A DNA stretch of 64,000 bases from HGM13010 sp934527315 (GTDB taxonomy: Bacteria; Bacillota; Clostridia; Oscillospirales; Oscillospiraceae). Positions within the stretch are counted from its first letter, which is position 1. Each line of letters starts with the position of its first letter. Positions 1-7,064 of the stretch are shown piece by piece. The position numbers and the translations under genes were made by a program. The stretch lies in contig CAKTAK010000001.1 of NCBI GenBank assembly GCA_934527315.1, positions 1-64,000 on the forward strand, in the 5' to 3' direction. The notes beneath the pieces are model-generated. The model ran no database searches. It was given only the letters and a program-made list of their open reading frames with translations, and was not told where the DNA came from.

Positions 1-75
1 AACGTGACCATGCCGCTGAAGAACGCCGTGATTCCTTATCTGGACGAGGTCACCCCCGCTGCCAAGGCCATCGGC
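1..75 (+). pseudogene. Duplicated internal fragment of aroE
   Basis: These 75 bases are identical to positions 763-837 inside the shikimate dehydrogenase gene that starts at 571. The fragment encodes residues 65-89 of that protein, including the catalytic lysine loop NVTMPLK, and has neither start nor stop. At base 76 identity ends abruptly and the antisense coding sequence of a LysR regulator begins. It cannot give a functional enzyme. It is either an assembly artefact at the sequence edge or the scar of a rearrangement. Confidence 0.9.
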
Positions 76-312
76 CACGCTGTCGTCCAAAATGGCAAGA
101 GATGCCTCCACGGATTCCAGAAACTGGGAACCGAAGGGCGTGAGAATCACGCTGCGGCTGCCTTTTTCAAACAGCGGTACGCCCAGCTCCCGCTCTAACT
201 GGGAAATGGCATGGCTCAAGCTGGGCTGGGTGATAAAAAGCTGCTCGGCGGCGCGGGTGTAGTGTTTGGTATGTGCCAACTGCACGAAATAGCGCAGATG
301 CGATAGGTTCAT
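76..312 (-). CDS. LysR-family transcriptional regulator, N-terminal fragment
   Basis: The reverse strand from the ATG at 312 gives 79 residues with the classical LysR winged helix-turn-helix: MNLSHLRYFVQLAHTKHYT, then AAEQLFITQPSLSHAISQLE and LGVPLFEKGSRSVILTPFG. Coding similarity stops at base 76, where a copied piece of aroE in the opposite sense begins, so the linker and the whole inducer-binding domain are missing here (a full member has about 300 residues). The gene is divergent from the aroE-led operon, the usual position for its own activator; QuiR, the LysR regulator of the Listeria quinate/shikimate genes, is the obvious analogue. Family call is firm, the target is inferred. Confidence 0.85.
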
Positions 313-570
313 AAAATGCTCCTCCTCCACGGACGAATCTCGTCACAGAATTCACGTTTAATTGTTTATAGTTTAACACAACGAATAGAGAAAATCTATC
401 ATTTTATGAATTTTATTGATTTGTTAATTAACGAACAAGGTAGTACCATGAAGTCAGTTCAAGGGAACGGAACAAAACGAACCCCAAACAACCTGCGAAC
501 CACTCAATACAAACCAAATGACAGTCCACATACAAAATACAAACTGTCCCAATATAGGAGGAGCGACACA
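313..570. promoter_or_regulatory. Divergent LysR/aroE intergenic region with LysR-type operator
   Basis: This 258-bp AT-rich region separates the LysR fragment from aroE. At 385-399 there is a perfect inverted repeat, ATAGA-N5-TCTAT, which contains the T-N11-A core typical of LysR-family binding sites. Bases 440-550 are rich in A and C and poor in G, so the aroE mRNA leader is probably unstructured. The aroE ribosome binding site AGGAGGAG lies at 556-563. No convincing -35/-10 pair was seen, as is common for activator-dependent promoters. Confidence 0.6.
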
Positions 571-1437
571 ATGAACATTACTGGTAAAACCCGTCTGCTG
601 GGCTTGATTGGTACCCCGGTAGAACATTCCAAATCCCCGGCCATGTACAACTACTGCTTTGACAAGTACGGCATGGATTGTGTGTATCTGGCATTCGATG
701 TACCCATGGAAAAAGTCAAGGAGGGCGTGGAGGCCATTCGGACTTTCAATCTCCGGGGCGCAAACGTGACCATGCCGCTGAAGAACGCCGTGATTCCTTA
801 TCTGGACGAGGTCACCCCCGCTGCCAAGGCCATCGGCGCCGTGAACACCATTTTGAATGAGAACGGCAAACTGGTGGGCTACATCACTGACGGCATGGGC
901 TACACCGGAGACCTGCGGCGCAACGGTATCGAAATCACCGGCAAGAAGGTCACCCTGCTGGGCGGCGGCGGAGCAGCTTCTGCCATTGCCATTCAGGCAG
1001 CGCTGGAAGGCGCAAGAGAGCTGGCTATCTTCAATAAGAAAGACGCATTCTGGGATCGGGTGCAGGCCAATGTGAAAGCGGTTGCCGACGCAGCACCCGG
1101 CTGCAAGGTCACCCTCCACGATCTGGACGACACCGAAACCCTGCGGAAAGAAATCGCAGACAGCGACATTCTCACCAACGCAACCCGGGTGGGCATGGCT
1201 CCGCTGGACGAAATCAGCAACATCACCGACCTGACTATGTTCCGTCCGGACCTGATTGTCACCGATGTGGTGTACTCCCCGGAGGAAACCAAAATGCTGA
1301 AAGAGGCAAAGGCAGCCGGCTGCCGGACCTTCGGCGGTTTGGGCATGCTGCTGTGCCAGGGCGCTGCGGCCTTTAAGATGTACTCCGACGGTTTGGAAAT
1401 GCCCATCGACGAAGTGTATCAGCAGTTCTACAAATAA
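571..1437 (+). CDS. aroE: Shikimate/quinate dehydrogenase, AroE/YdiB family (copy 1)
   Basis: A 288-residue NAD(P)-dependent dehydrogenase interconverting shikimate (or quinate) and its 3-keto form. The substrate site shows SKSPAMYN (residues 20-27), NVTMPLK with catalytic Lys71, NT at 92-93 and Asp107; the dinucleotide loop is LLGGGGAASA near 130. The usual NTDG motif reads ITDG, with Ile105 in place of Asn, unlike the second copy at 3641. Start ATG 571 is chosen for the strong AGGAGGAG 8 bases upstream, although the frame is open further 5'. It leads an operon with an importer, a TIM-barrel enzyme and a paralogue, so a catabolic role is more likely than aromatic biosynthesis. Exact substrate is unknown. 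Confidence 0.9.
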   Translation: MNITGKTRLLGLIGTPVEHSKSPAMYNYCFDKYGMDCVYLAFDVPMEKVKEGVEAIRTFNLRGANVTMPLKNAVIPYLDEVTPAAKAIGAVNTILNENGKLVGYITDGMGYTGDLRRNGIEITGKKVTLLGGGGAASAIAIQAALEGARELAIFNKKDAFWDRVQANVKAVADAAPGCKVTLHDLDDTETLRKEIADSDILTNATRVGMAPLDEISNITDLTMFRPDLIVTDVVYSPEETKMLKEAKAAGCRTFGGLGMLLCQGAAAFKMYSDGLEMPIDEVYQQFYK

Positions 1438-1461
1438 GAGAGAAAAAGAGAGGCAAGTACC

Positions 1462-2676
1462 ATGAAAGAGAGAAATTATTATCCCACAGCTCTTGCCCTA
1501 TACATTACATACTTTGTTCTGGGCATCGCGGCCTCCATTATGGGCCAGTACAAGCAGGCATTTGCAGCCCTCTGGGGAGCCAACGTTCTGTCCGACGGAC
1601 TGTATGATGTATCTGCGGTGGTGAGCGTCATCGCTGCCATCGGTCTGGGCCGTTTGATTGCATTCCCCATTGCAGGCCCCCTGTCCGACCGGCTGGGTCG
1701 GCGGCTGTCGGCACTGATTGGCTGCGCACTGTATGCCGTCTTCCTGCTGAGCATCACCTTTACGAAAAATATGTACGTGGCCTACGTTCTGGCCATCATC
1801 TCCGGCATGGCAAACTCCTTCCTGGACACCAGCATTACCCCGTCCTGCATGGAAATTTTCAAGGAAAAGGGAACCATCGCCAACATCTTTACCAAGCTTT
1901 CTATCTCCATCGCTCAGTTCCTGCTGCCGTTCGCCATCGGCTATGTTGCCAGCGAAAACCTTCCTTTCAACACCATCTTCCTCGTAACGGCCGCAATCAT
2001 TATCATCGATGGCATTGCATTGGCTTTCCTGCCTTTCCCTCCCTTTGAACGGACTACCGGTAAAAAGGAAGACGGAACCAAGGAAAAAATGCACTTCACT
2101 CCATCTGCCATCATTCTGGTGATTCTGGGCTTTACAACTTCCACGACCTTCATGCTGTGGATGAACTGCAATCAGGAACTGGGCACCCTCTATGGTCTGG
2201 CTGACCCCAGCAAAATCCAGTCGGTTTACGCTGTGGGCATTGTGGTGGCGCTGTTTGTGAACGCTGCGCTGCTGGGCAAGGGTCTGAAACCCTCTGTCAT
2301 TCTGATTATCTATCCCTGCGTGGCACTGGCAACGCTGGCGGTGGTCTACTTCGTGCAGACGCCTTGGATTTGTCTGGTGGGCGGCGCAATGATGGGCTTC
2401 TTCGCAGCCGGCGGCGTGCTGCAGCTGGTTTCCGCAGTGGCCAACGAAATGTTCCCGAAAAACCGGGGCGTGATTACTTCCATCGTCATGATTTCTTCCA
2501 GCGTGGCAAACTTCGCCGTGCTGAACGTGGCCAGTATGCTCACCCGCATGGGCGGCACCAACGGCCCCCGTCTGGTGCTGCTGTTCAACATGGCAGTGAC
2601 CGTCATCGGCATCGTGCTGGCTGTGATTCTGAACAGCCGCATCGAAAAAGACATGGAATCCCCCGCAGAAGTCTGA
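1462..2676 (+). CDS. MFS transporter, YdiM/YdiN-like
   Basis: A 404-residue polytopic membrane protein with about 12 hydrophobic segments. The MFS signature after TM2 is GPLSDRLGRRLS. The start (YYPTALALYITYFVLG) and the segment MANSFLDTSITPSCME closely resemble the Escherichia coli transporters YdiM and YdiN as I recall them; those genes lie next to the quinate/shikimate dehydrogenase gene ydiB. The gene follows aroE by 24 bases with a GAGAGG ribosome binding site and is surely co-transcribed. Import of shikimate, quinate or a related hydroaromatic acid is the natural reading, inferred from context. Confidence 0.88.
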   Translation: MKERNYYPTALALYITYFVLGIAASIMGQYKQAFAALWGANVLSDGLYDVSAVVSVIAAIGLGRLIAFPIAGPLSDRLGRRLSALIGCALYAVFLLSITFTKNMYVAYVLAIISGMANSFLDTSITPSCMEIFKEKGTIANIFTKLSISIAQFLLPFAIGYVASENLPFNTIFLVTAAIIIIDGIALAFLPFPPFERTTGKKEDGTKEKMHFTPSAIILVILGFTTSTTFMLWMNCNQELGTLYGLADPSKIQSVYAVGIVVALFVNAALLGKGLKPSVILIIYPCVALATLAVVYFVQTPWICLVGGAMMGFFAAGGVLQLVSAVANEMFPKNRGVITSIVMISSSVANFAVLNVASMLTRMGGTNGPRLVLLFNMAVTVIGIVLAVILNSRIEKDMESPAEV

Positions 2677-2757
2677 ATCTGAAAAACAAGTCAAATTTCA
2701 TACCTTTCCAATCCAATCAACTTCCAATCATCTCAACATTATCAGGAGGAAATTATC

Positions 2758-3603
2758 ATGAGCAAGCTGCATCCCGTTACCATCAGTTCCTGGACACTGG
2801 GCGATCAGTGCACCTTTGAAGAGCGCGTCTCCGCTGCAAAAACCGCCGGCTTTGAGGGCATCGGTCTGCGGGCTGAGACCTACGTGGACGCTCTGAACGA
2901 GGGTCTGCATGACGAAGATATTCTGGCCATTCTGCAGAAGTACGATATGAAGGTCACCGAAGTGGAGTACATCGTGCAGTGGGCAGAGGCAAAGCGCTCC
3001 TATGAGCAGAAGTACAAAGAGCAGATGTGCTTCCACATGTGCAAGCTGTTCAACGTCAGCCACATCAACTGCGGTCTGATGGAGAACTACTCCGTAGAAG
3101 AAACCGCACAGCGCCTGAAAGAGCTGTGCCAGCGGGCTGAGCCCTATACCATCGGCGTGGAGCCCATGCCCTACAGCGGTCTGCCCGGTGTGCGCAAGGC
3201 ATGGGAAGTGGTGAAAGCCTCCGGCTGCGACAATGCCAAGCTGATTCTGGACTCCTGGCACTGGATTCGCGCCAACCAGTCCTATGACCCCAGCCTGATG
3301 GAGGACATTCCCGCCGAGAAGATTGTGGCAATTCAGCTGAACGATGTGCAGGCTCGCCCCTATGCAGCCGCAATTCTCCGCGACGAGTCCATGCATGACC
3401 GCGAGCTGCCTGGCAAAGGCTACGGCGATACCGCAGGCTTTGTGAAGATGATTAAGAACAAGGGCATTTCCCCCGCTGTGGTGGGCGTGGAAGTCATCAA
3501 TGACGCAATTCTGGCTACCGGCATTCCCGCAGCCGCTGCTGCGAACTTTGACGCCGTGCAGAGCGTTCTGAAAGAGGCATGGCCGGAAATGATGGCCGAG
3601 TAA
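2758..3603 (+). CDS. Sugar phosphate isomerase/epimerase-fold TIM barrel; candidate 3-dehydroshikimate dehydratase
   Basis: A 281-residue protein of the xylose-isomerase-like TIM-barrel family. Candidate metal ligands are Glu135 (GVEPMPY), Asp165 and His168 (LDSWHW), and the late glutamate in VGVEVIND. Members of this superfamily in quinate/shikimate gene clusters act as metal-dependent 3-dehydroshikimate dehydratases making protocatechuate (AsbF/QuiC type). Here it sits between two shikimate dehydrogenase paralogues behind an excellent AGGAGG site 8 bases before ATG. An isomerase acting on another ring compound cannot be excluded: fold confidence is high, reaction confidence moderate. Confidence 0.8.
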   Translation: MSKLHPVTISSWTLGDQCTFEERVSAAKTAGFEGIGLRAETYVDALNEGLHDEDILAILQKYDMKVTEVEYIVQWAEAKRSYEQKYKEQMCFHMCKLFNVSHINCGLMENYSVEETAQRLKELCQRAEPYTIGVEPMPYSGLPGVRKAWEVVKASGCDNAKLILDSWHWIRANQSYDPSLMEDIPAEKIVAIQLNDVQARPYAAAILRDESMHDRELPGKGYGDTAGFVKMIKNKGISPAVVGVEVINDAILATGIPAAAAANFDAVQSVLKEAWPEMMAE

Positions 3604-3640
3604 GCCAAAGGAATTCAATATCAGATAGGAGAACATTATT

Positions 3641-4513
3641 ATGGAAAACAGAATCAATGGACATACACGCCTGTTCTGCCTGATTGGCTCCCCCGTGGGT
3701 CACTCCGGCTCCCCCGCCATGTACAACTACAGCTTTGACCGTCTGAATCTGGACAACGCATATCTGGCATTCGACATTCCTCTGGAAAAAACCGGCGAAG
3801 CTGTGCAGGCTCTGAAGTTGATGCACGTGGGCGGTTTCAACATCACCATGCCCTGCAAAACCGAAGTGACCAAGTACCTGGACGACCTGTCTCCGGCAGC
3901 CCGCATGATTGGCGCCTGCAATACCGTCACCGTCAGCGAGGACGGCAAGCTCACCGGACATAACACCGACGGCGTGGGCTTTGTGCGGAACCTGCGGAAA
4001 AACGGCGTGGACGTCAAGGGCAAGAAACTGCTGGTCATGGGCGCAGGCGGCGCAGCAACCGCGCTGACCATTCAGGCCGCTCTGGACGGCGCAGCCGAAA
4101 TCCACATCTTCAACCGCAAGGGCTTTAAGTTCTACGAGAACGGCGAGCACACGGTGGAAAAGGTGCAGGCAAACGTGCCCGGCTGCAAAATCGACATTCA
4201 TGACCTGCTGGATACCGCTGCTCTGGAGGCAGCCGTGAAAGAATGCGACATTCTGGTAAATGCTACCAAAGTGGGTATGGCACCTCTGGACAAAGAAACC
4301 CTCATCAATCCTGCATGGTTCCGTCCGGAAATGGTGGTCGCCGACACCGTATACAATCCCCGGGATACCCGCATGATTCTGGAGGCCCGCGCAGCCGGCT
4401 GCAAAGCCATCGGCGGCATCGGTATGCTGCTGCAGCAGGGCGTGGAGGCATTCCATCTGTTCACCGGCAAGGATATGCCGGAGGACGAAGTGATGCAGAA
4501 GTTCTTCTCTTAA
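3641..4513 (+). CDS. aroE: Shikimate/quinate dehydrogenase, AroE/YdiB family (copy 2)
   Basis: A 290-residue paralogue of the enzyme at 571. It keeps the complete signature: SGSPAMYN (22-29), NITMPCK with catalytic Lys73, NT at 94-95, and HNTDGVGF with Asn108 and Asp110; the nucleotide loop is MGAGGAATA. The two copies are diverged throughout, so this is an old duplication, and they probably differ in substrate (quinate versus shikimate) or cofactor. Spacing to the upstream TIM-barrel gene is 37 bases with a TAGGAG site. A 150-bp gap follows, holding a GC-rich stem-loop at 4554-4575 without a T-run, probably an intercistronic mRNA structure. Confidence 0.9.
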   Translation: MENRINGHTRLFCLIGSPVGHSGSPAMYNYSFDRLNLDNAYLAFDIPLEKTGEAVQALKLMHVGGFNITMPCKTEVTKYLDDLSPAARMIGACNTVTVSEDGKLTGHNTDGVGFVRNLRKNGVDVKGKKLLVMGAGGAATALTIQAALDGAAEIHIFNRKGFKFYENGEHTVEKVQANVPGCKIDIHDLLDTAALEAAVKECDILVNATKVGMAPLDKETLINPAWFRPEMVVADTVYNPRDTRMILEARAAGCKAIGGIGMLLQQGVEAFHLFTGKDMPEDEVMQKFFS

Positions 4514-4662
4514 TTTGCTACCCCTCTTCCAATCAATATACTCTTCCTGCGTGTGTCTGCCGCTCCGGCGGCAGACCTCCCAGGGGGAAAAAGCAAATGG
4601 AAATCAGAAAATAGAAAATCAAAAATGTATGAGCGTCTTAAAATAGAAAGAGGTTGAATGTA

Positions 4663-6594
4663 ATGAAATATCCTACCATGTTTTCTCCCATTCAGATTGG
4701 CACCGTTACCGTTCCCAACCGTTTCGTTGTGCCTCCCATGGGCAACAACTTTGCAAATACCGACGGTACCCTCAGCGACCGTTCCGCAGCGTACTATGAG
4801 GCCCGTGCAAAGGGCGGTTTCGGCCTGATTACCATCGAGTCCACCGTGGTGTACTCCGAGGCAAAGGGTGGCCCCCGGAAACCCTGCCTGTTCACCGATG
4901 ACACCGTGGACAGCTTTCAGCGCACCATTGACCGCTGCCATCGCTACGGCGCAAAGGTTTCCATTCAGCTGCAGCATGCCGGTCCCGAGGGCAACTCCAA
5001 GCTCACCGGGTTCCCTCTGAAGGCAGCCAGTCCCATGGCATCTCACTGCGGCGGCGAAATTCCCGAGGCAATGCCTACGGAAGAAGTTTACCGTCTGATT
5101 GAGTGCTACGGCGACGCCGCCGCCCGGGCACAGAGAGCCGGTGTGGACATGGTGGAAGTCCACTGCGCCCACGGCTATCTGGTCAGCACCTTTATCTCCG
5201 CCCGCACCAACAAGCGCACCGACGAGTTCGGCGGCTGCTTTGAAAACCGTATGCGTCTGCCCCGTCTGATTATCGAGAATATCCGCAAGAAAACCGGCGG
5301 CAACCTGCCCATTCTTTGCCGTATCAATGCCCGGGACGAGGGCGAGGGCGGCGTCACCGTGCAGGACGCAGCTGTGATTGCCTCTTATCTGGAGCAGGAA
5401 TGCGGTGTCAACGCCATTCACGTTTCCCGTTCCATTCACCTGCATGACGAATTCATGTGGGCACCCAACAACACCCATGGCGGTTTCAATGCCGATTTGG
5501 TGACCGAAATCAAAAAGGCTGTTTCCGTGCCCGTGATCACTGTGGGCCGTTATACCGAGCCCCAGTATGCGGAAATTCTGGTCCGGGAAGGCCGGGCAGA
5601 CCTGGTGGCATTCGGCCGTCAGTCCATTGCCGACCCCGAGTTGCCTTTGAAGGCCCGCACCGGTCAGCTGGAAACTCTGACGCCCTGCATTGCCTGCCTG
5701 CTGGGCTGCGTACCCAACATGCTGGCCGGCCGTCCTATCACCTGCGCCATGAACCCCACGGTGGGCCGTGAGGCAGAAATTGTTCCCGCAGAAGTTTCCA
5801 AGCGCGTGGTTGTCATCGGCGGCGGCCCCGGCGGTCTGTACGCTGCATGGATGTGCGCAAAGCGGGGCCATCAGGTCACCCTGCTGGAAAAGAGCGAGGA
5901 ACTGGGCGGTCATCTGCTGGTGGCATCTTATCCCCCTGCCAAGGGCGAAATTGCTCCTGCAATCCGCAGCCTGATTGTCCGCTGCCGTCAGGCAGGTGTG
6001 GATATTCACACCTGCACCGCAGCAACTCCCGAGCTGATTCAGCAGCTGGCACCTGAGGCTGCCATTGTGGCAACCGGCTCCACCCCGCTGGTGCTGCCGA
6101 TTCCCGGTCTGGCGGATTGCGGCTACATCAATGCCGAGGATATGCTCACCGGCAAGCAGAACGTGGGTAAGAAGGTTCTGATTGTGGGCGGCGGCATGGT
6201 TGGCGCCGAGGCTGCCGAGCATCTGGCAGAGCGCGGCCATCAGTGCGACATCGTTGAGATGAAACCGGTGGTGGGCGAGGACATTATGCCCGAACCCAGA
6301 AAGTACATCATGGCCAGCTTGGAGCATCACAAGGTCGGCCAGATTACCAACGCAAAGGTCAGCCAGTTCTTCACCGACGGCGTCCGTTACACCAGCACTG
6401 TGGACGGCACCGAGGGCGAGCTGCGCGGCTATGACAACATCGTTCTGGCAATGGGCTATCGCTCCAACAATCCTCTGGAAGAGCCTTTGAAGGCTCTGGT
6501 ACCGCAGGTATTTGTCATCGGCGAGGCACGTCAGGCTCCCGGCAACTCCATGATTGCCACCGGCGACGCACTGAACGCTGCTCTGGCAATCTAA
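4663..6594 (+). CDS. Old-yellow-enzyme family NADH:flavin oxidoreductase / 2-enoate-type reductase (1)
   Basis: A 643-residue multidomain flavoenzyme. Residues 1-335 form the FMN TIM barrel with the catalytic segment HCAHGYL (167-173). Cys342, Cys345, Cys349 and Cys361 are the 4Fe-4S ligands typical of 2,4-dienoyl-CoA reductase, 2-enoate reductase and BaiCD/BaiH proteins. FAD/NAD domains follow (VVVIGGGPGGLYAA near 385, LIVGGGMVGAEAAE near 510). Such enzymes reduce C=C bonds conjugated to a carbonyl. ATG 4663 is preferred over TTG 4654 because AAAGAGG lies 9 bases upstream. It is the last gene of the operon starting at 571; 3-dehydroshikimate is itself an alpha,beta-unsaturated ketone, which suggests but does not prove the substrate. 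Confidence 0.85.
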   Translation: MKYPTMFSPIQIGTVTVPNRFVVPPMGNNFANTDGTLSDRSAAYYEARAKGGFGLITIESTVVYSEAKGGPRKPCLFTDDTVDSFQRTIDRCHRYGAKVSIQLQHAGPEGNSKLTGFPLKAASPMASHCGGEIPEAMPTEEVYRLIECYGDAAARAQRAGVDMVEVHCAHGYLVSTFISARTNKRTDEFGGCFENRMRLPRLIIENIRKKTGGNLPILCRINARDEGEGGVTVQDAAVIASYLEQECGVNAIHVSRSIHLHDEFMWAPNNTHGGFNADLVTEIKKAVSVPVITVGRYTEPQYAEILVREGRADLVAFGRQSIADPELPLKARTGQLETLTPCIACLLGCVPNMLAGRPITCAMNPTVGREAEIVPAEVSKRVVVIGGGPGGLYAAWMCAKRGHQVTLLEKSEELGGHLLVASYPPAKGEIAPAIRSLIVRCRQAGVDIHTCTAATPELIQQLAPEAAIVATGSTPLVLPIPGLADCGYINAEDMLTGKQNVGKKVLIVGGGMVGAEAAEHLAERGHQCDIVEMKPVVGEDIMPEPRKYIMASLEHHKVGQITNAKVSQFFTDGVRYTSTVDGTEGELRGYDNIVLAMGYRSNNPLEEPLKALVPQVFVIGEARQAPGNSMIATGDALNAALAI

Positions 6595-6600
6595 TTTACT

Positions 6601-6877
6601 TACCATCGCTTGATAAGGGCAGACACGCTTGACAGCGCGCCTTTTCAGCGCTTTTTGCCCTTTTCGCTTTGGCGGGCGCCAGCCCGCCTGCATCTAAAAA
6701 AACAAAAATCACTCGAAAATCCATCGCTGTCAGGTGCGAAACAGTTTTGCCAGAGCGGAAATGTGTTCAGACGAGAAAAGACCCGCAGGGAATACTGCCG
6801 TATTGTCAAGGGGCTTGACGAAGTATGAGCGCATTTCCGCCTGTCAAAACCGCGTTTGCCCTTATCAAGCGATGGTA
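6601..6877. mobile_element. MITE-like element with 20-bp perfect terminal inverted repeats
   Basis: Bases 6601-6620 and 6858-6877 are exact reverse complements of each other. Weaker complementarity continues inward for about 20 bases on each side (ACGC, then TTGACAG, then GCG). The 277-bp unit encodes no credible protein and is closed by TA on both sides, as expected of a TA target duplication made by Tc1/mariner/IS630-type transposases. It holds an internal hairpin at 6671-6688. It lies between two functionally similar flavoenzyme genes. Without further copies an unusual long-range RNA stem remains possible. Confidence 0.55.
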
Positions 6878-6909
6878 CTCTCATCACAACATAAACTCTC
6901 CTTGAAAGC

Positions 6910-6945
6910 AAAATGCCGCAGCCTCATTTGGGACTGCGGCATTTT
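6910..6945. terminator. Bidirectional intrinsic terminator
   Basis: A perfect 12-bp stem (AAAATGCCGCAG and its complement) encloses a 12-base loop, with A-run and T-run at the two ends. It closes transcription from the upstream reductase operon just before the next promoter. Confidence 0.85.
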
Positions 6946-6975
6946 GTCATAAAAAGAGATTGAAATACAGCGTTC

Positions 6976-7004
6976 TTGACACGTCTGTTGGAAATGTGTA
7001 AACT
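6976..7004 (+). promoter_or_regulatory. Sigma-A type promoter for second reductase
   Basis: TTGACA (6976-6981), a 17-base spacer and TAAACT (6999-7004). It shows that the reductase at 7065 is a separate transcription unit from the operon starting at 571. Confidence 0.75.
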
Positions 7005-7064
7005 AATATCATAGATATTGGGGGCTTATGCCCTGAATGATGGAACGAATACAGAATGGAGTGA

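Noticed and set aside
4554..4575. GC-rich hairpin after the second aroE as a terminator
   Set aside because: No T-run follows and the reductase downstream lacks a clear promoter, so it is more likely an intercistronic structure.
4510..6693. 727-codon reverse-strand frame across the first reductase
   Set aside because: Shadow frame; its N-terminal part only reflects the inverted repeat at 6601.
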